A stretch of DNA of 38,465 nt from DAOSCP01 sp035379625 (lineage in GTDB: Bacteria; Bacteroidota; Ignavibacteria; Ignavibacteriales; DAOSCP01). This document shows positions 15,392-22,424 of the stretch, piece after piece (within the stretch, counting starts at the first letter, position 1; every line of letters starts with the position of its first letter). The notes under the pieces are model-generated. The model did no database searches, had not been told where the DNA came from, and was given only the letters and a program-made list of their open reading frames with translations. The stretch covers positions 1 to 38,465 of the forward strand of contig DAOSVM010000024.1 in NCBI GenBank assembly GCA_035379625.1. Direction: 5' to 3'. Made by a program: the position numbers and the translations under genes.

Positions 15392-18049
15392 ATGCCTAAT
15401 GAAGTTATTTTATTGGTTGAAGATAGTAAAACGCAAAGAGAATTATTAAAAATTGAAATAGAAAAAAACGGATATAAAGTTATTGCAGTGGGTACATCAG
15501 ATGAAGTTTATAAGGTAATAAAGAAGGAAAAGATTGATTTAATTGTGCTTGATATAGTTCTAGCTGATTTAATTACTGGGCTAGATGTAGCTGAAAACTT
15601 AAATAAAATTTTCGATATTCCAATTATATTTTTAACAGCTAATCAGAATTTTTCAACTGATGCTAAACTTCAAGATATTAAATATTATGGTTTTTTTATA
15701 AAATCTACACCGATAAGTGTTTTGATTTCAAATATTCAGATGGCTTTAAGATTGCATAAGTTAGAACAGGAAAAGAATTTACTTACTGATCTATATAAAA
15801 AATCGCCAAACTTTTTTGCAGCATTAGATCCCTTTAGTTTGAAATTTAAGATAGTCAATGATGCTTTTGTAGACTTTTTAGGATATGATAAAAATGAGAT
15901 TTATAATTTGTTATTTAATAAAGTTTTTATAGAATTTGATTTAAAAAAATTTGAAAAAGAAATTATCCCATTGATTAATAAAAATGAGAAATTTAATCTT
16001 TTAAAAACAAAAATTTCTAATATACATAATGAAATTAGAATTGTAAATGTAGTATTTGAGTATATTAAATATTCATTTGAGGAAGCTATATTTATTTATG
16101 CTGTTGATGTGACAGAGAAAACACAATTGGAGGAAAAATATGATGAGGTAGATAAAACTTGTAGAATACTTTTTGATAATGCTCCGTTAGGTATATTTTT
16201 TTATGATAGTAATGGTATCATAAATGATTGCAATGATGTTTTTGCTAAAATTATTGGAGCAGCAAAAGAAAAAATTATCGGTTTGGATATGAATATATTA
16301 CCTGATAAAAAATTAGTTAACGAGTTAATGAAAGCATTGAAAGGTGATATTGGAATTTATAAAGATTTATATACATCTTATTTAGGTAAGAAAACAACTC
16401 CTGTAAAAGTTACTTTTTTCCCAATAAAAAAAGATAATAAAATCGTTGGTGGTGTTGGAATGGTAGAGGATATTACTACAGAATATAATCAGCAAAAAGA
16501 AACGCTAGAATATATAAAAAAATTACAAGAAAGTGAAAATAGGAATAAGGCAATATTAAATGCATTACCAGATATGATGTTTGTATTTGATGTAGAGGGA
16601 AATATTTTAGATTTTCATGCAAATTCTTATGATGAGTTATATGTTAATCCAGAGGTATTTTTAAATAAAAACGTATATGAAGTTCTCCCTAATGATGTTG
16701 CAGAATTGACATTAAATAAAATAAACGATTATTTAAGAACAAAAAAAAATCAGGAATATAAATATTCGTTAGTTATTGACGAAGAAGAAAAAATATTTGA
16801 TTCAAGGCTTGTACCATTAGGAGAGGATAAATTTCTCGCTATTGTAAGAAATATTACGGAAACAGAAAAGGCGCAACAAATAATACTAAAACAAATTGAA
16901 AAACTTAAAGAATTGAATGAAGAATTAACTGATGCAAACAGTAAATTAGAAAAGGCTAAACAGAAGGCTGAGTTAGGCGAAAAATTAAAAACTGAATTTA
17001 TACAAAATATATCGCATGAAATAAGAACACCAATTAATGCTTTATCAGGTTTTACAGAACTATATTTAGATAAAAATTTACCTGAAGAAAAAAGACAAAA
17101 ATATGCTGAAATAATTTTATCAAGTAGCAAGAGGATAGTTGATATCGTTGATAATATATTATTGCTTTCTCAGATTAATTTAGGTAATGTGAAATTTAAT
17201 ATTAGCAAATTTAAAATAATCGATTTAATTAAAGAATTGAATACAGAATATTACCACAAATTTTCTGATAAAAATATTTCATATTATTTTGATGTCGAAG
17301 ATGAAATAGGTAATTTGATTATAGAAGTAGATTACGAAAAATTACATAAAGCCCTAGATGAAATTTTATCGAATGCATTAAAATTTACAGAAAAAGGCGA
17401 AATACTATTAAAGGTTTACAAAGTGAATGATAAAATAGAATTTGAAATTAAAGATACTGGTTATGGAATAGATAATAGTATTGTAGAAATTATGAAAAAA
17501 CCTTTCAATAAAAAAGATGTTATACCATCACAAATTAAGGAAGGATTAGGGATTGGCTTAGCTATATCAAATGCACTAATTGATATGTTAGGAGGTAAAA
17601 TTTCTATACATTCAGAAAAGAATATTGGGACAAATGTAAAAGTAACCTTGCCTATAAAATTTAATACAAATGAAAATAAAACAAAAATAAGAAACATTCT
17701 TATTGCTGATGATGATATATTAAATTATTATTATTTGAATGAAAGTTTAATGAAAATTGGGAATTATGACATAAATTTTGTGTCAAACGGATTAGAGGCT
17801 TTTAACTTTATAAAAAATAATCCAGAAACAGATTTAATTTTTATGGATCTAAGTATGCCTATTATGAATGGTTTGGAGGCAACTAAAGAAATAAGAAAAA
17901 TTAAAGATGATATTAAAATTATTGCACTAACTGCGTATACAAGAGATTTATTAAATGAAGAATACTTAGATGCTTTTGACGATTTATTAGCTAAACCATT
18001 TAAACTCGATAAATTAAAATCTCTTTTGAACAAAATAGAGAACGAATAA
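15392..18049 (+). CDS. Hybrid sensor histidine kinase with two receiver domains and PAS domains
   Basis: The 885-residue soluble protein reads REC - PAS - PAS - PAS - HisKA - HATPase - REC. The N-terminal receiver has the acidic pair (Glu10/Asp11), phospho-acceptor Asp54 and Lys104. Three PAS-like units lie at about 130-250, 257-370 and 385-495, the first weakest. The HisKA box is NISHEIRTP with His542. The ATPase has the N-box DEILSNALKFTEKGE, DTGYGI and GLGIGLAIS. The C-terminal receiver has Asp819 in FMDLSMPIMNG and Lys868 in LAKPF. No membrane segment is seen, so it senses a cytoplasmic signal. Both receivers keep the key residues. No separate output regulator is adjacent. It converges with the TPR gene through a shared hairpin. 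Confidence 0.92.
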   Translation: MPNEVILLVEDSKTQRELLKIEIEKNGYKVIAVGTSDEVYKVIKKEKIDLIVLDIVLADLITGLDVAENLNKIFDIPIIFLTANQNFSTDAKLQDIKYYGFFIKSTPISVLISNIQMALRLHKLEQEKNLLTDLYKKSPNFFAALDPFSLKFKIVNDAFVDFLGYDKNEIYNLLFNKVFIEFDLKKFEKEIIPLINKNEKFNLLKTKISNIHNEIRIVNVVFEYIKYSFEEAIFIYAVDVTEKTQLEEKYDEVDKTCRILFDNAPLGIFFYDSNGIINDCNDVFAKIIGAAKEKIIGLDMNILPDKKLVNELMKALKGDIGIYKDLYTSYLGKKTTPVKVTFFPIKKDNKIVGGVGMVEDITTEYNQQKETLEYIKKLQESENRNKAILNALPDMMFVFDVEGNILDFHANSYDELYVNPEVFLNKNVYEVLPNDVAELTLNKINDYLRTKKNQEYKYSLVIDEEEKIFDSRLVPLGEDKFLAIVRNITETEKAQQIILKQIEKLKELNEELTDANSKLEKAKQKAELGEKLKTEFIQNISHEIRTPINALSGFTELYLDKNLPEEKRQKYAEIILSSSKRIVDIVDNILLLSQINLGNVKFNISKFKIIDLIKELNTEYYHKFSDKNISYYFDVEDEIGNLIIEVDYEKLHKALDEILSNALKFTEKGEILLKVYKVNDKIEFEIKDTGYGIDNSIVEIMKKPFNKKDVIPSQIKEGLGIGLAISNALIDMLGGKISIHSEKNIGTNVKVTLPIKFNTNENKTKIRNILIADDDILNYYYLNESLMKIGNYDINFVSNGLEAFNFIKNNPETDLIFMDLSMPIMNGLEATKEIRKIKDDIKIIALTAYTRDLLNEEYLDAFDDLLAKPFKLDKLKSLLNKIENE

Positions 18050-18070
18050 AGCTTATAAAAGCTTTATTCG
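18043..18070. terminator. Bidirectional hairpin shared by two convergent stop codons
   Basis: CGAATAAAGCTT (18043-18054) and AAGCTTTATTCG (18059-18070) form a perfect 12-bp inverted repeat with loop ATAA. Each arm contains the TAA stop of one of the two convergent genes (18047-18049 plus strand, 18064-18066 minus strand). It is likely a bidirectional terminator, although no long T-run follows either arm. Confidence 0.6.
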
Positions 18071-19245
18071 ACTGTAATATCATTTTCTTCAAGACCAAGT
18101 AAAGTATTAATTTTATTTAATTTGTTCTTAGCATTTAAGTTTTCATTGTCACATCTATAAGCCCATTGCAACATAATTTTGGCTTTAATTGGTTCATCCA
18201 TTAGAATAAAAGCATCGGCAAGGCCTTCACATGCACGAGATGAATTATCTTCTAATTTTAATTCTTCTTCAAAAAAGTGAAGAGCTAACTCTGGTTTATT
18301 TAAATGTAGAGCTACTTGACCTGCTAAACTGTACAAATCCTTTAATTCAATTTGTTTTGGCGAAAAATCATTATAATAAACGTCTAATGCGTGGATTAAA
18401 TAAGTTAGTGCGTTATCATATTCTCTATTTTGTAATTTATTTTTGGCTTTTTCATAATTAGATATTACATCAATTTCAGGTTTGAATCGATTTTTATATT
18501 CTTGTTTTAAAACTTCATAGTTGTTTGCTATTGGTGGCAATTCTTCTTCTAATGATTGAATAGTGTCATCTGTTTCAACATGTTTGGTGGTAAAATCTTT
18601 ATCTTCATTAGCGGTAATATTTTGTTTGGAAAGCTCAAGGAAAATAATATCTTTTGAATGAATAATTGTAAATTCAGGTTTTGTGCATTCATTTAATATT
18701 TCATCAATGGTTATTGTTTTATTATCAATTAAAGCTAATAAATTTTTTTTAGTTAGAATTTTTTCGTTAAAGATGAAACAATCCTTAGAAATATTATCAA
18801 TTTTAATAGTATCTGCAAAATGTTTATATAATTTTCTTTGTGCTTTAGCGTTGTCAAGTTGCTCTTTTATATTATCTTGGGTTGCTGGAATAAAAGTTGG
18901 TTGTATGATGCTTATGTTAGGATTATTTTTAAGATACCAACTTAAATTTTTAGTAAATTTTTTTGTAGGTAAATAAGAATTAGTTGTATAAATAATAACA
19001 GTGCCTTGCATTTCAGACAATATTTCACTTAAAACATTTTTATATTCTTTTATATCGAGAGCATGAATATCATTATTTGCATTAGTAATTTCATCTAAAA
19101 GTTTTAGGTGCTTAGTATTTATTTTATTATATATAAAAAATATTTCAAAAGGGAGTGAGCAGTATTTTTGAACATATTTCAAAAACTGTTTAGTTGACTT
19201 AGAATTATCGACTAAATTAACAATAAAAGTAATGAACTGTTTCAT
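18064..19245 (-). CDS. TPR protein with N-terminal glycosyltransferase-like domain, unknown function
   Basis: The 393-residue protein has two parts. Residues about 1-150 have the alternating strand/helix pattern of a GT-A glycosyltransferase fold (FITFIVNLVDNSKSTKQFL..., then VIIYTTNSYLP) but lack a DXD metal motif, so catalysis is doubtful. Residues about 250-385 are TPR-like repeats (EYDNALTYLIHAL, PELALHFFEEEL, PIKAKIMLQWAY). A charged linker joins them. There is no signal peptide. I chose the ATG at 19245 because GGGAA sits just upstream; the in-frame TTG at 19257 would contain that site. It is transcribed divergently from glyS and converges on the kinase. I cannot assign a role. Confidence 0.75.
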   Translation of the reverse strand: MKQFITFIVNLVDNSKSTKQFLKYVQKYCSLPFEIFFIYNKINTKHLKLLDEITNANNDIHALDIKEYKNVLSEILSEMQGTVIIYTTNSYLPTKKFTKNLSWYLKNNPNISIIQPTFIPATQDNIKEQLDNAKAQRKLYKHFADTIKIDNISKDCFIFNEKILTKKNLLALIDNKTITIDEILNECTKPEFTIIHSKDIIFLELSKQNITANEDKDFTTKHVETDDTIQSLEEELPPIANNYEVLKQEYKNRFKPEIDVISNYEKAKNKLQNREYDNALTYLIHALDVYYNDFSPKQIELKDLYSLAGQVALHLNKPELALHFFEEELKLEDNSSRACEGLADAFILMDEPIKAKIMLQWAYRCDNENLNAKNKLNKINTLLGLEENDITVE

Positions 19246-19269
19246 AAAATTTCCCAAAATTTTTAAGAT

Positions 19270-19298
19270 AATGTAAAAAAAATATGTTTAACTATCAA
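19270..19298 (-). promoter_or_regulatory. Predicted sigma70-type promoter of the TPR gene
   Basis: On the minus strand: -35 TTGATA (19298-19293), 17-base spacer, -10 TACATT (19275-19270), ending 24 bases before the chosen start. It is divergent from the glyS promoter. Confidence 0.45.
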
Positions 19299-19325
19299 AT
19301 TTTTTTAATTATAAATAGAATTTAT

Positions 19326-19354
19326 TTGATTTTTTTTATATAGTTTTGTATCTT
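19326..19354 (+). promoter_or_regulatory. Predicted sigma70-type promoter of glyS
   Basis: -35 TTGATT (19326-19331), 17-base spacer, -10 TATCTT (19349-19354). A TAGTTTTG (19341-19348) also fits the Bacteroidetes -7 consensus, but the TTTG upstream is only 12 bases away, too close, so I prefer the sigma70 reading. Confidence 0.4.
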
Positions 19355-19389
19355 ATAAAGTTATTAAATCAACTGAAATTGGAGGGAAA

Positions 19390-20871
19390 GTGGGACAAGA
19401 AAAAAAAGCAAAAAATGATGTTCTTGACAAAGTAATATCATTAGCAAAAAGAAGAGGTTTTGTATTTCAGTCAAGTGAAATTTATGGCGGATTAAACGGA
19501 TGCTATGATTACGGTCCTTTAGGCGTTGAATTATTGAAAAATATTAAAGAGGAATGGTGGAAATTCTTTACATATAGAGATGACGTTGAGGGGCTTGATG
19601 CAGCTATTTTGATGCATCCAAGAGTATGGGAAGCATCTGGACACGTTGAAAATTTTACTGATCCAATGGTAGATTGTAAACAATGTAAAGCACGTTTTAG
19701 GTTAGATCATTTAGCTGAAAATATAGCTGATAAAAAGAAAGAAAAATTAATAGAAGAATTATTGAATGTATTGAATGATGATGAAAAGCAAATTGTTAAT
19801 AATATACAAGCAGATGATTTAAACGATAAATTTACAAAGATTCTTGAAGATAAAATTTTATCATCAAAATGTTTAGCTGAGATTAATTGTCCACAATGTG
19901 GTAATAAAGGAAGCTTTACAGCAGCAAGACAATTTAACTTAATGTTTAAGACTTTTATTGGCCCTGTTGAAGATTCATCAAATGTAGTATATTTGAGACC
20001 AGAAACTGCACAAGGCATTTTTGTTAATTTCAATAATGTACTTAATGCTTCAAGACAAAAATTACCTTTTGGTATCGCTCAAATTGGTAAAGCTTTTAGA
20101 AACGAAATTAATACAAAAAACTTTTTGTTTAGAACACGTGAATTCGAACAAATGGAAATGCAGTATTTTGTAAGACCATCGGAAGATATGAAATTTTATG
20201 AATATTGGAAAGAACAAAGAATAAATTGGTTTAAATCCTTAGGAATGACACCAAGCAAATTAAGATTTCACGACCATCCACAAAATAAATTAGCTCACTA
20301 TGCAAAAGCAGCAACTGATATTGAATATGAATTTCCATTCGGTTGGGGCGAAATAGAAGGTATTCATAACAGAACAGATTTTGATTTAAGCCGACACCAA
20401 CAATATTCAGGGAAATCACAATTATATTTTGATGATGAAACAAAAGAGAAATTTATACCATATATAATAGAAACATCAGCAGGGGCAAGCCGTTCGTTTA
20501 TGGCGTTTTTAATAGATGCTTATAACGAAGAAGATGTAAATGGCGAAACTCGTGTAGTTATGAAATTTCATCCAAAATTGGCACCAATAAAAGCAGCAAT
20601 TTTCCCATTAGTAAATAAAGATGGTATGCCAGAAGTTGCTAAAAAGATTGAAAGTATGTTAAGACCATATTTCAAAGTGTTTTATGACGACAAAGGAGCT
20701 GTTGGAAGACGCTACAGAAGACAAGATGAAGTTGGTACACCTTATTGTATAACTGTTGATACTCAAACTTTAGAAGATAATACAGTAACCGTAAGAGATC
20801 GTGATACTATGGAGCAAGAAAGAGTTTCAATTGATAAATTGGTACATTATTTGTTTGATAAACTCTCTTAA
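19390..20871 (+). CDS. glyS: Glycyl-tRNA synthetase, alpha2 class II type
   Basis: The enzyme charges tRNA-Gly in the cytoplasm. The 493-residue protein has the homodimeric (alpha2) eukaryotic/Firmicutes-like type. Motifs are SSEIYGGLNGCYDYGPLG (substrate region near the N-terminus), two CxxC pairs (DCKQC and CPQC) that could bind zinc, motif 2 around GKAFRNEI, RPETAQGIF, and motif 3 around ETSAGASRSFMAFL. The C-terminal anticodon-binding domain starts near LAPIKAAIFP. The start is GTG at 19390 with a strong GGAGG (19381-19385). An intrinsic terminator follows nine bases after the stop, then dispersed repeat copy 3. Confidence 0.95.
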   Translation: MGQEKKAKNDVLDKVISLAKRRGFVFQSSEIYGGLNGCYDYGPLGVELLKNIKEEWWKFFTYRDDVEGLDAAILMHPRVWEASGHVENFTDPMVDCKQCKARFRLDHLAENIADKKKEKLIEELLNVLNDDEKQIVNNIQADDLNDKFTKILEDKILSSKCLAEINCPQCGNKGSFTAARQFNLMFKTFIGPVEDSSNVVYLRPETAQGIFVNFNNVLNASRQKLPFGIAQIGKAFRNEINTKNFLFRTREFEQMEMQYFVRPSEDMKFYEYWKEQRINWFKSLGMTPSKLRFHDHPQNKLAHYAKAATDIEYEFPFGWGEIEGIHNRTDFDLSRHQQYSGKSQLYFDDETKEKFIPYIIETSAGASRSFMAFLIDAYNEEDVNGETRVVMKFHPKLAPIKAAIFPLVNKDGMPEVAKKIESMLRPYFKVFYDDKGAVGRRYRRQDEVGTPYCITVDTQTLEDNTVTVRDRDTMEQERVSIDKLVHYLFDKLS

Positions 20872-20879
20872 TAAACAAC

Positions 20880-20907
20880 AAGCTGTCTGAATAAGGCAGC
20901 TTTTTTT
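20880..20907 (+). terminator. Intrinsic terminator of glyS
   Basis: AAGCTGTC (20880-20887) pairs with GGCAGCTT (20895-20902), with one G-U pair, around a 7-base loop, followed by seven Ts (20901-20907). Confidence 0.85.
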
Positions 20908-20911
20908 ATCT

Positions 20912-20992
20912 GGCTCAGACAGTGTAAGCTTAAGCCCCATGCAGCTTGGCACAAGCTGTATGGGGCAGCGGGCCGGAACGGCCCGCTAAAAT
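20912..20992 (+). repeat. Dispersed hairpin repeat, copy 3 (two strong hairpins)
   Basis: The arm GGCTCAGACAGTGTAAGC (20912-20929) then TTAA leads into a 15-bp stem (20934-20948 with 20952-20966, loop GCA) broken only by one G-U pair (20941 with 20959). A second perfect 9-bp stem follows, AGCGGGCCG (20967-20975), loop GAA, CGGCCCGCT (20979-20987). The copy ends in TAAAAT like copies 1 and 4. It begins 5 bases after the T-run of the glyS terminator. Confidence 0.88.
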
Positions 20993-21267
20993 GATTAATC
21001 TTAGCATTCGCATACTTTCAGATGCTTAGAAAGTTAAACCTAATATGTTATCGACTAAATAAAAATAACATTTTACGATTGTAAAATTACCAACATTATT
21101 ACTATCGAATAGCGAACTCAAATGTCCTATCATCTTAAAAATCAGTACTAGCACGTTAGGTTGAAAAGTTGTTTCCCAAATAATTAAGAATTACCTTTAG
21201 TATAATTAAATTAAGCTAACTTTTTATAAAATTTTCAGTCTTTTTTGATATTTTTTTTGTAATTGGA

Positions 21268-21438
21268 AATATATTATAAATACAATATAATGTCTTTACC
21301 AATAATATATTTTATATACAATAATATTGTAAAAACAAATATATTCTGCAAATTTTCATTTATATCATATATACAATTATATTGTAAATACGAATATATT
21401 ATTTAAAATTGCTAATATATCGTAAGCACTAATATATA
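21268..21438. repeat. AATATATT-rich array
   Basis: The self-complementary octamer AATATATT occurs at 21268, 21304, 21338 and 21393, with one-base variants at 21414 and 21431. Three intervals share a core close to ATATTGTAAATACGA (best at 21379-21393; variant at 21325). Spacing is irregular. It may be a cluster of DNA-binding sites or a degenerate repeat; AT-richness alone could produce part of it. Confidence 0.4.
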
Positions 21439-21577
21439 GTAATAGCGAAATGTATTTTACTTGCTTTTACGTGAGTTAATTATTCATAGAAAAATATTTT
21501 AAAAATATTTAGTTATTTAGCTAAATGTAAAAATATAAAATATATTGGTAAAAATTTATTAGAATGTTTTTGGAAAA

Positions 21578-21642
21578 ATTTTGGCGTTAGCCCGCCCGTG
21601 CGCCGCACGGCGCACGGGCTTTAAGCTTACACTGTCTGAGCT
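21578..21642 (-). repeat. Dispersed hairpin repeat, copy 4
   Basis: On the minus strand the arm AGCTCAGACAGTGTAAGC starts at 21642, followed by TTAAA. The 11-bp stem on the plus strand is GCCCGTGCGCC (21594-21604), loop GCAC, GGCGCACGGGC (21609-21619). A small GGC-GTTA-GCC hairpin (21583-21592) and a terminal AAAAT (minus strand, to 21578) match copy 1. Confidence 0.88.
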
Positions 21643-21743
21643 ATATAAAATTTGTATTAAAAAATAGAGATGTTTTTTTTAATTTAAAATTTAAGTTTTT
21701 TTGTTTATGTCAAACTCTATCAAATCTTAGATTGGGGAAAAAT

Positions 21744-22364
21744 ATGATTACTTTAATGATAAATGCGTTTATCTTGGGGCTTATAGGAGGAGTGATCCCT
21801 GGGCCTATTTTGGCATCTGCTTTTTCTGTTGCTTTGATTAAAGATTTTAAGAACGGGGTAAAGGTTGTACTTTGGGGAATGTTTAATGAAACATCAGTTG
21901 CGATTTTTTCTTTGCTTGTAATCAGATTTTTAAATCTACCACAAATAATTTTTAACCTACTTTCTGTAATTGGAGCGTGGATATTGTTTTCAGTTGCATT
22001 AAAAATTTGGAAGATAAAAGACATAAATTTAGGAGTTTCGGAGTTGTTTTCATATAAAACAATATCTTATATGATTTTGACAAATGGAGTATTATGGATT
22101 TACTGGATATCAGTCTGTATACCGCAAGCAATGAAATTAGAAGTAATATTTAAAGGGGGTAGTTTTTTATTTCTTTTTTTGGTGGAATTTGGTTGGTTGT
22201 TATCAACTCTTATTGCAACATATCTTTTCTATAAAATTAAAAGGATTATTGTTAATAATAATTCAATAAGCTTAGTTTTTAAGGTATTTGCAATAATTTT
22301 TGTTTATTTTTCTCTTTCAATGTTATATAGTAGCTTTAGCTATATCTATAAATATTTTTCTTGA
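21744..22364 (+). CDS. LysE-family-like membrane exporter
   Basis: The 206-residue protein has about six membrane helices and a LysE/RhtB-type N-terminus, with a glycine/proline motif after the first helix half (GLIGGVIPGPILASAFSVAL, then a basic loop KDFKNGVKVVLWGMF). Family members export amino acids or other small solutes; the substrate is unknown. It is divergent from the best-known LysE members, so the assignment is at family level only. The ATG at 21744 is chosen because GGGGA (21734-21738) precedes it; the TTG at 21732 overlaps that site. It stands alone after the gene-free region, 60 bases before the polysaccharide genes. Confidence 0.6.
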   Translation: MITLMINAFILGLIGGVIPGPILASAFSVALIKDFKNGVKVVLWGMFNETSVAIFSLLVIRFLNLPQIIFNLLSVIGAWILFSVALKIWKIKDINLGVSELFSYKTISYMILTNGVLWIYWISVCIPQAMKLEVIFKGGSFLFLFLVEFGWLLSTLIATYLFYKIKRIIVNNNSISLVFKVFAIIFVYFSLSMLYSSFSYIYKYFS

Positions 22365-22424
22365 TGATTTTGCAAATGAGATAATAATTTGTTAAATTAA
22401 ATAATTTAAAAAAAATCAATAGAT

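Larger units (their letters stand above)
20872..21743. other. Gene-free region between glyS and the LysE-like gene
   Basis: No convincing gene lies in these 872 bases. They hold the glyS terminator, dispersed repeat copies 3 and 4 in opposite orientation about 600 bases apart, small inverted repeats (ACTTTC/GAAAGT at 21014-21034, ATTTTAC/GTAAAAT at 21070-21087, AACCTAA/TTAGGTT at 21037-21043 and 21156-21162) and an AATATATT-rich array. I saw no tRNA, rRNA or CRISPR structure. The two inverted copies could mark the ends of a decayed insertion. Confidence 0.6.

Noticed and set aside
16750..17130. Minus-strand open frame inside the kinase gene
   Set aside because: It is a mirror of a clearly conserved histidine kinase segment and has a low-complexity, hydrophobic composition typical of antisense frames.
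19341..19348. Bacteroidetes -7 element TAGTTTTG before glyS
   Set aside because: The only upstream TTTG is 12 bases away, too close; a TTGATT-N17-TATCTT reading fits better and matches other promoters here.
21011..21035. Possible rRNA fragment (resembles AAGCATCTGAAAG-like 23S 3' end on the minus strand)
   Set aside because: The similarity covers about a dozen bases with the wrong order of neighbours and no extended match.
21268..21438. CRISPR array
   Set aside because: Repeat units are short, variable and irregularly spaced, with no unique spacers and no cas genes nearby.
20912..21743. Hidden tRNA or small protein in the long intergenic region
   Set aside because: No cloverleaf with a TTCRANN loop and no open frame with a ribosome binding site was found on either strand.
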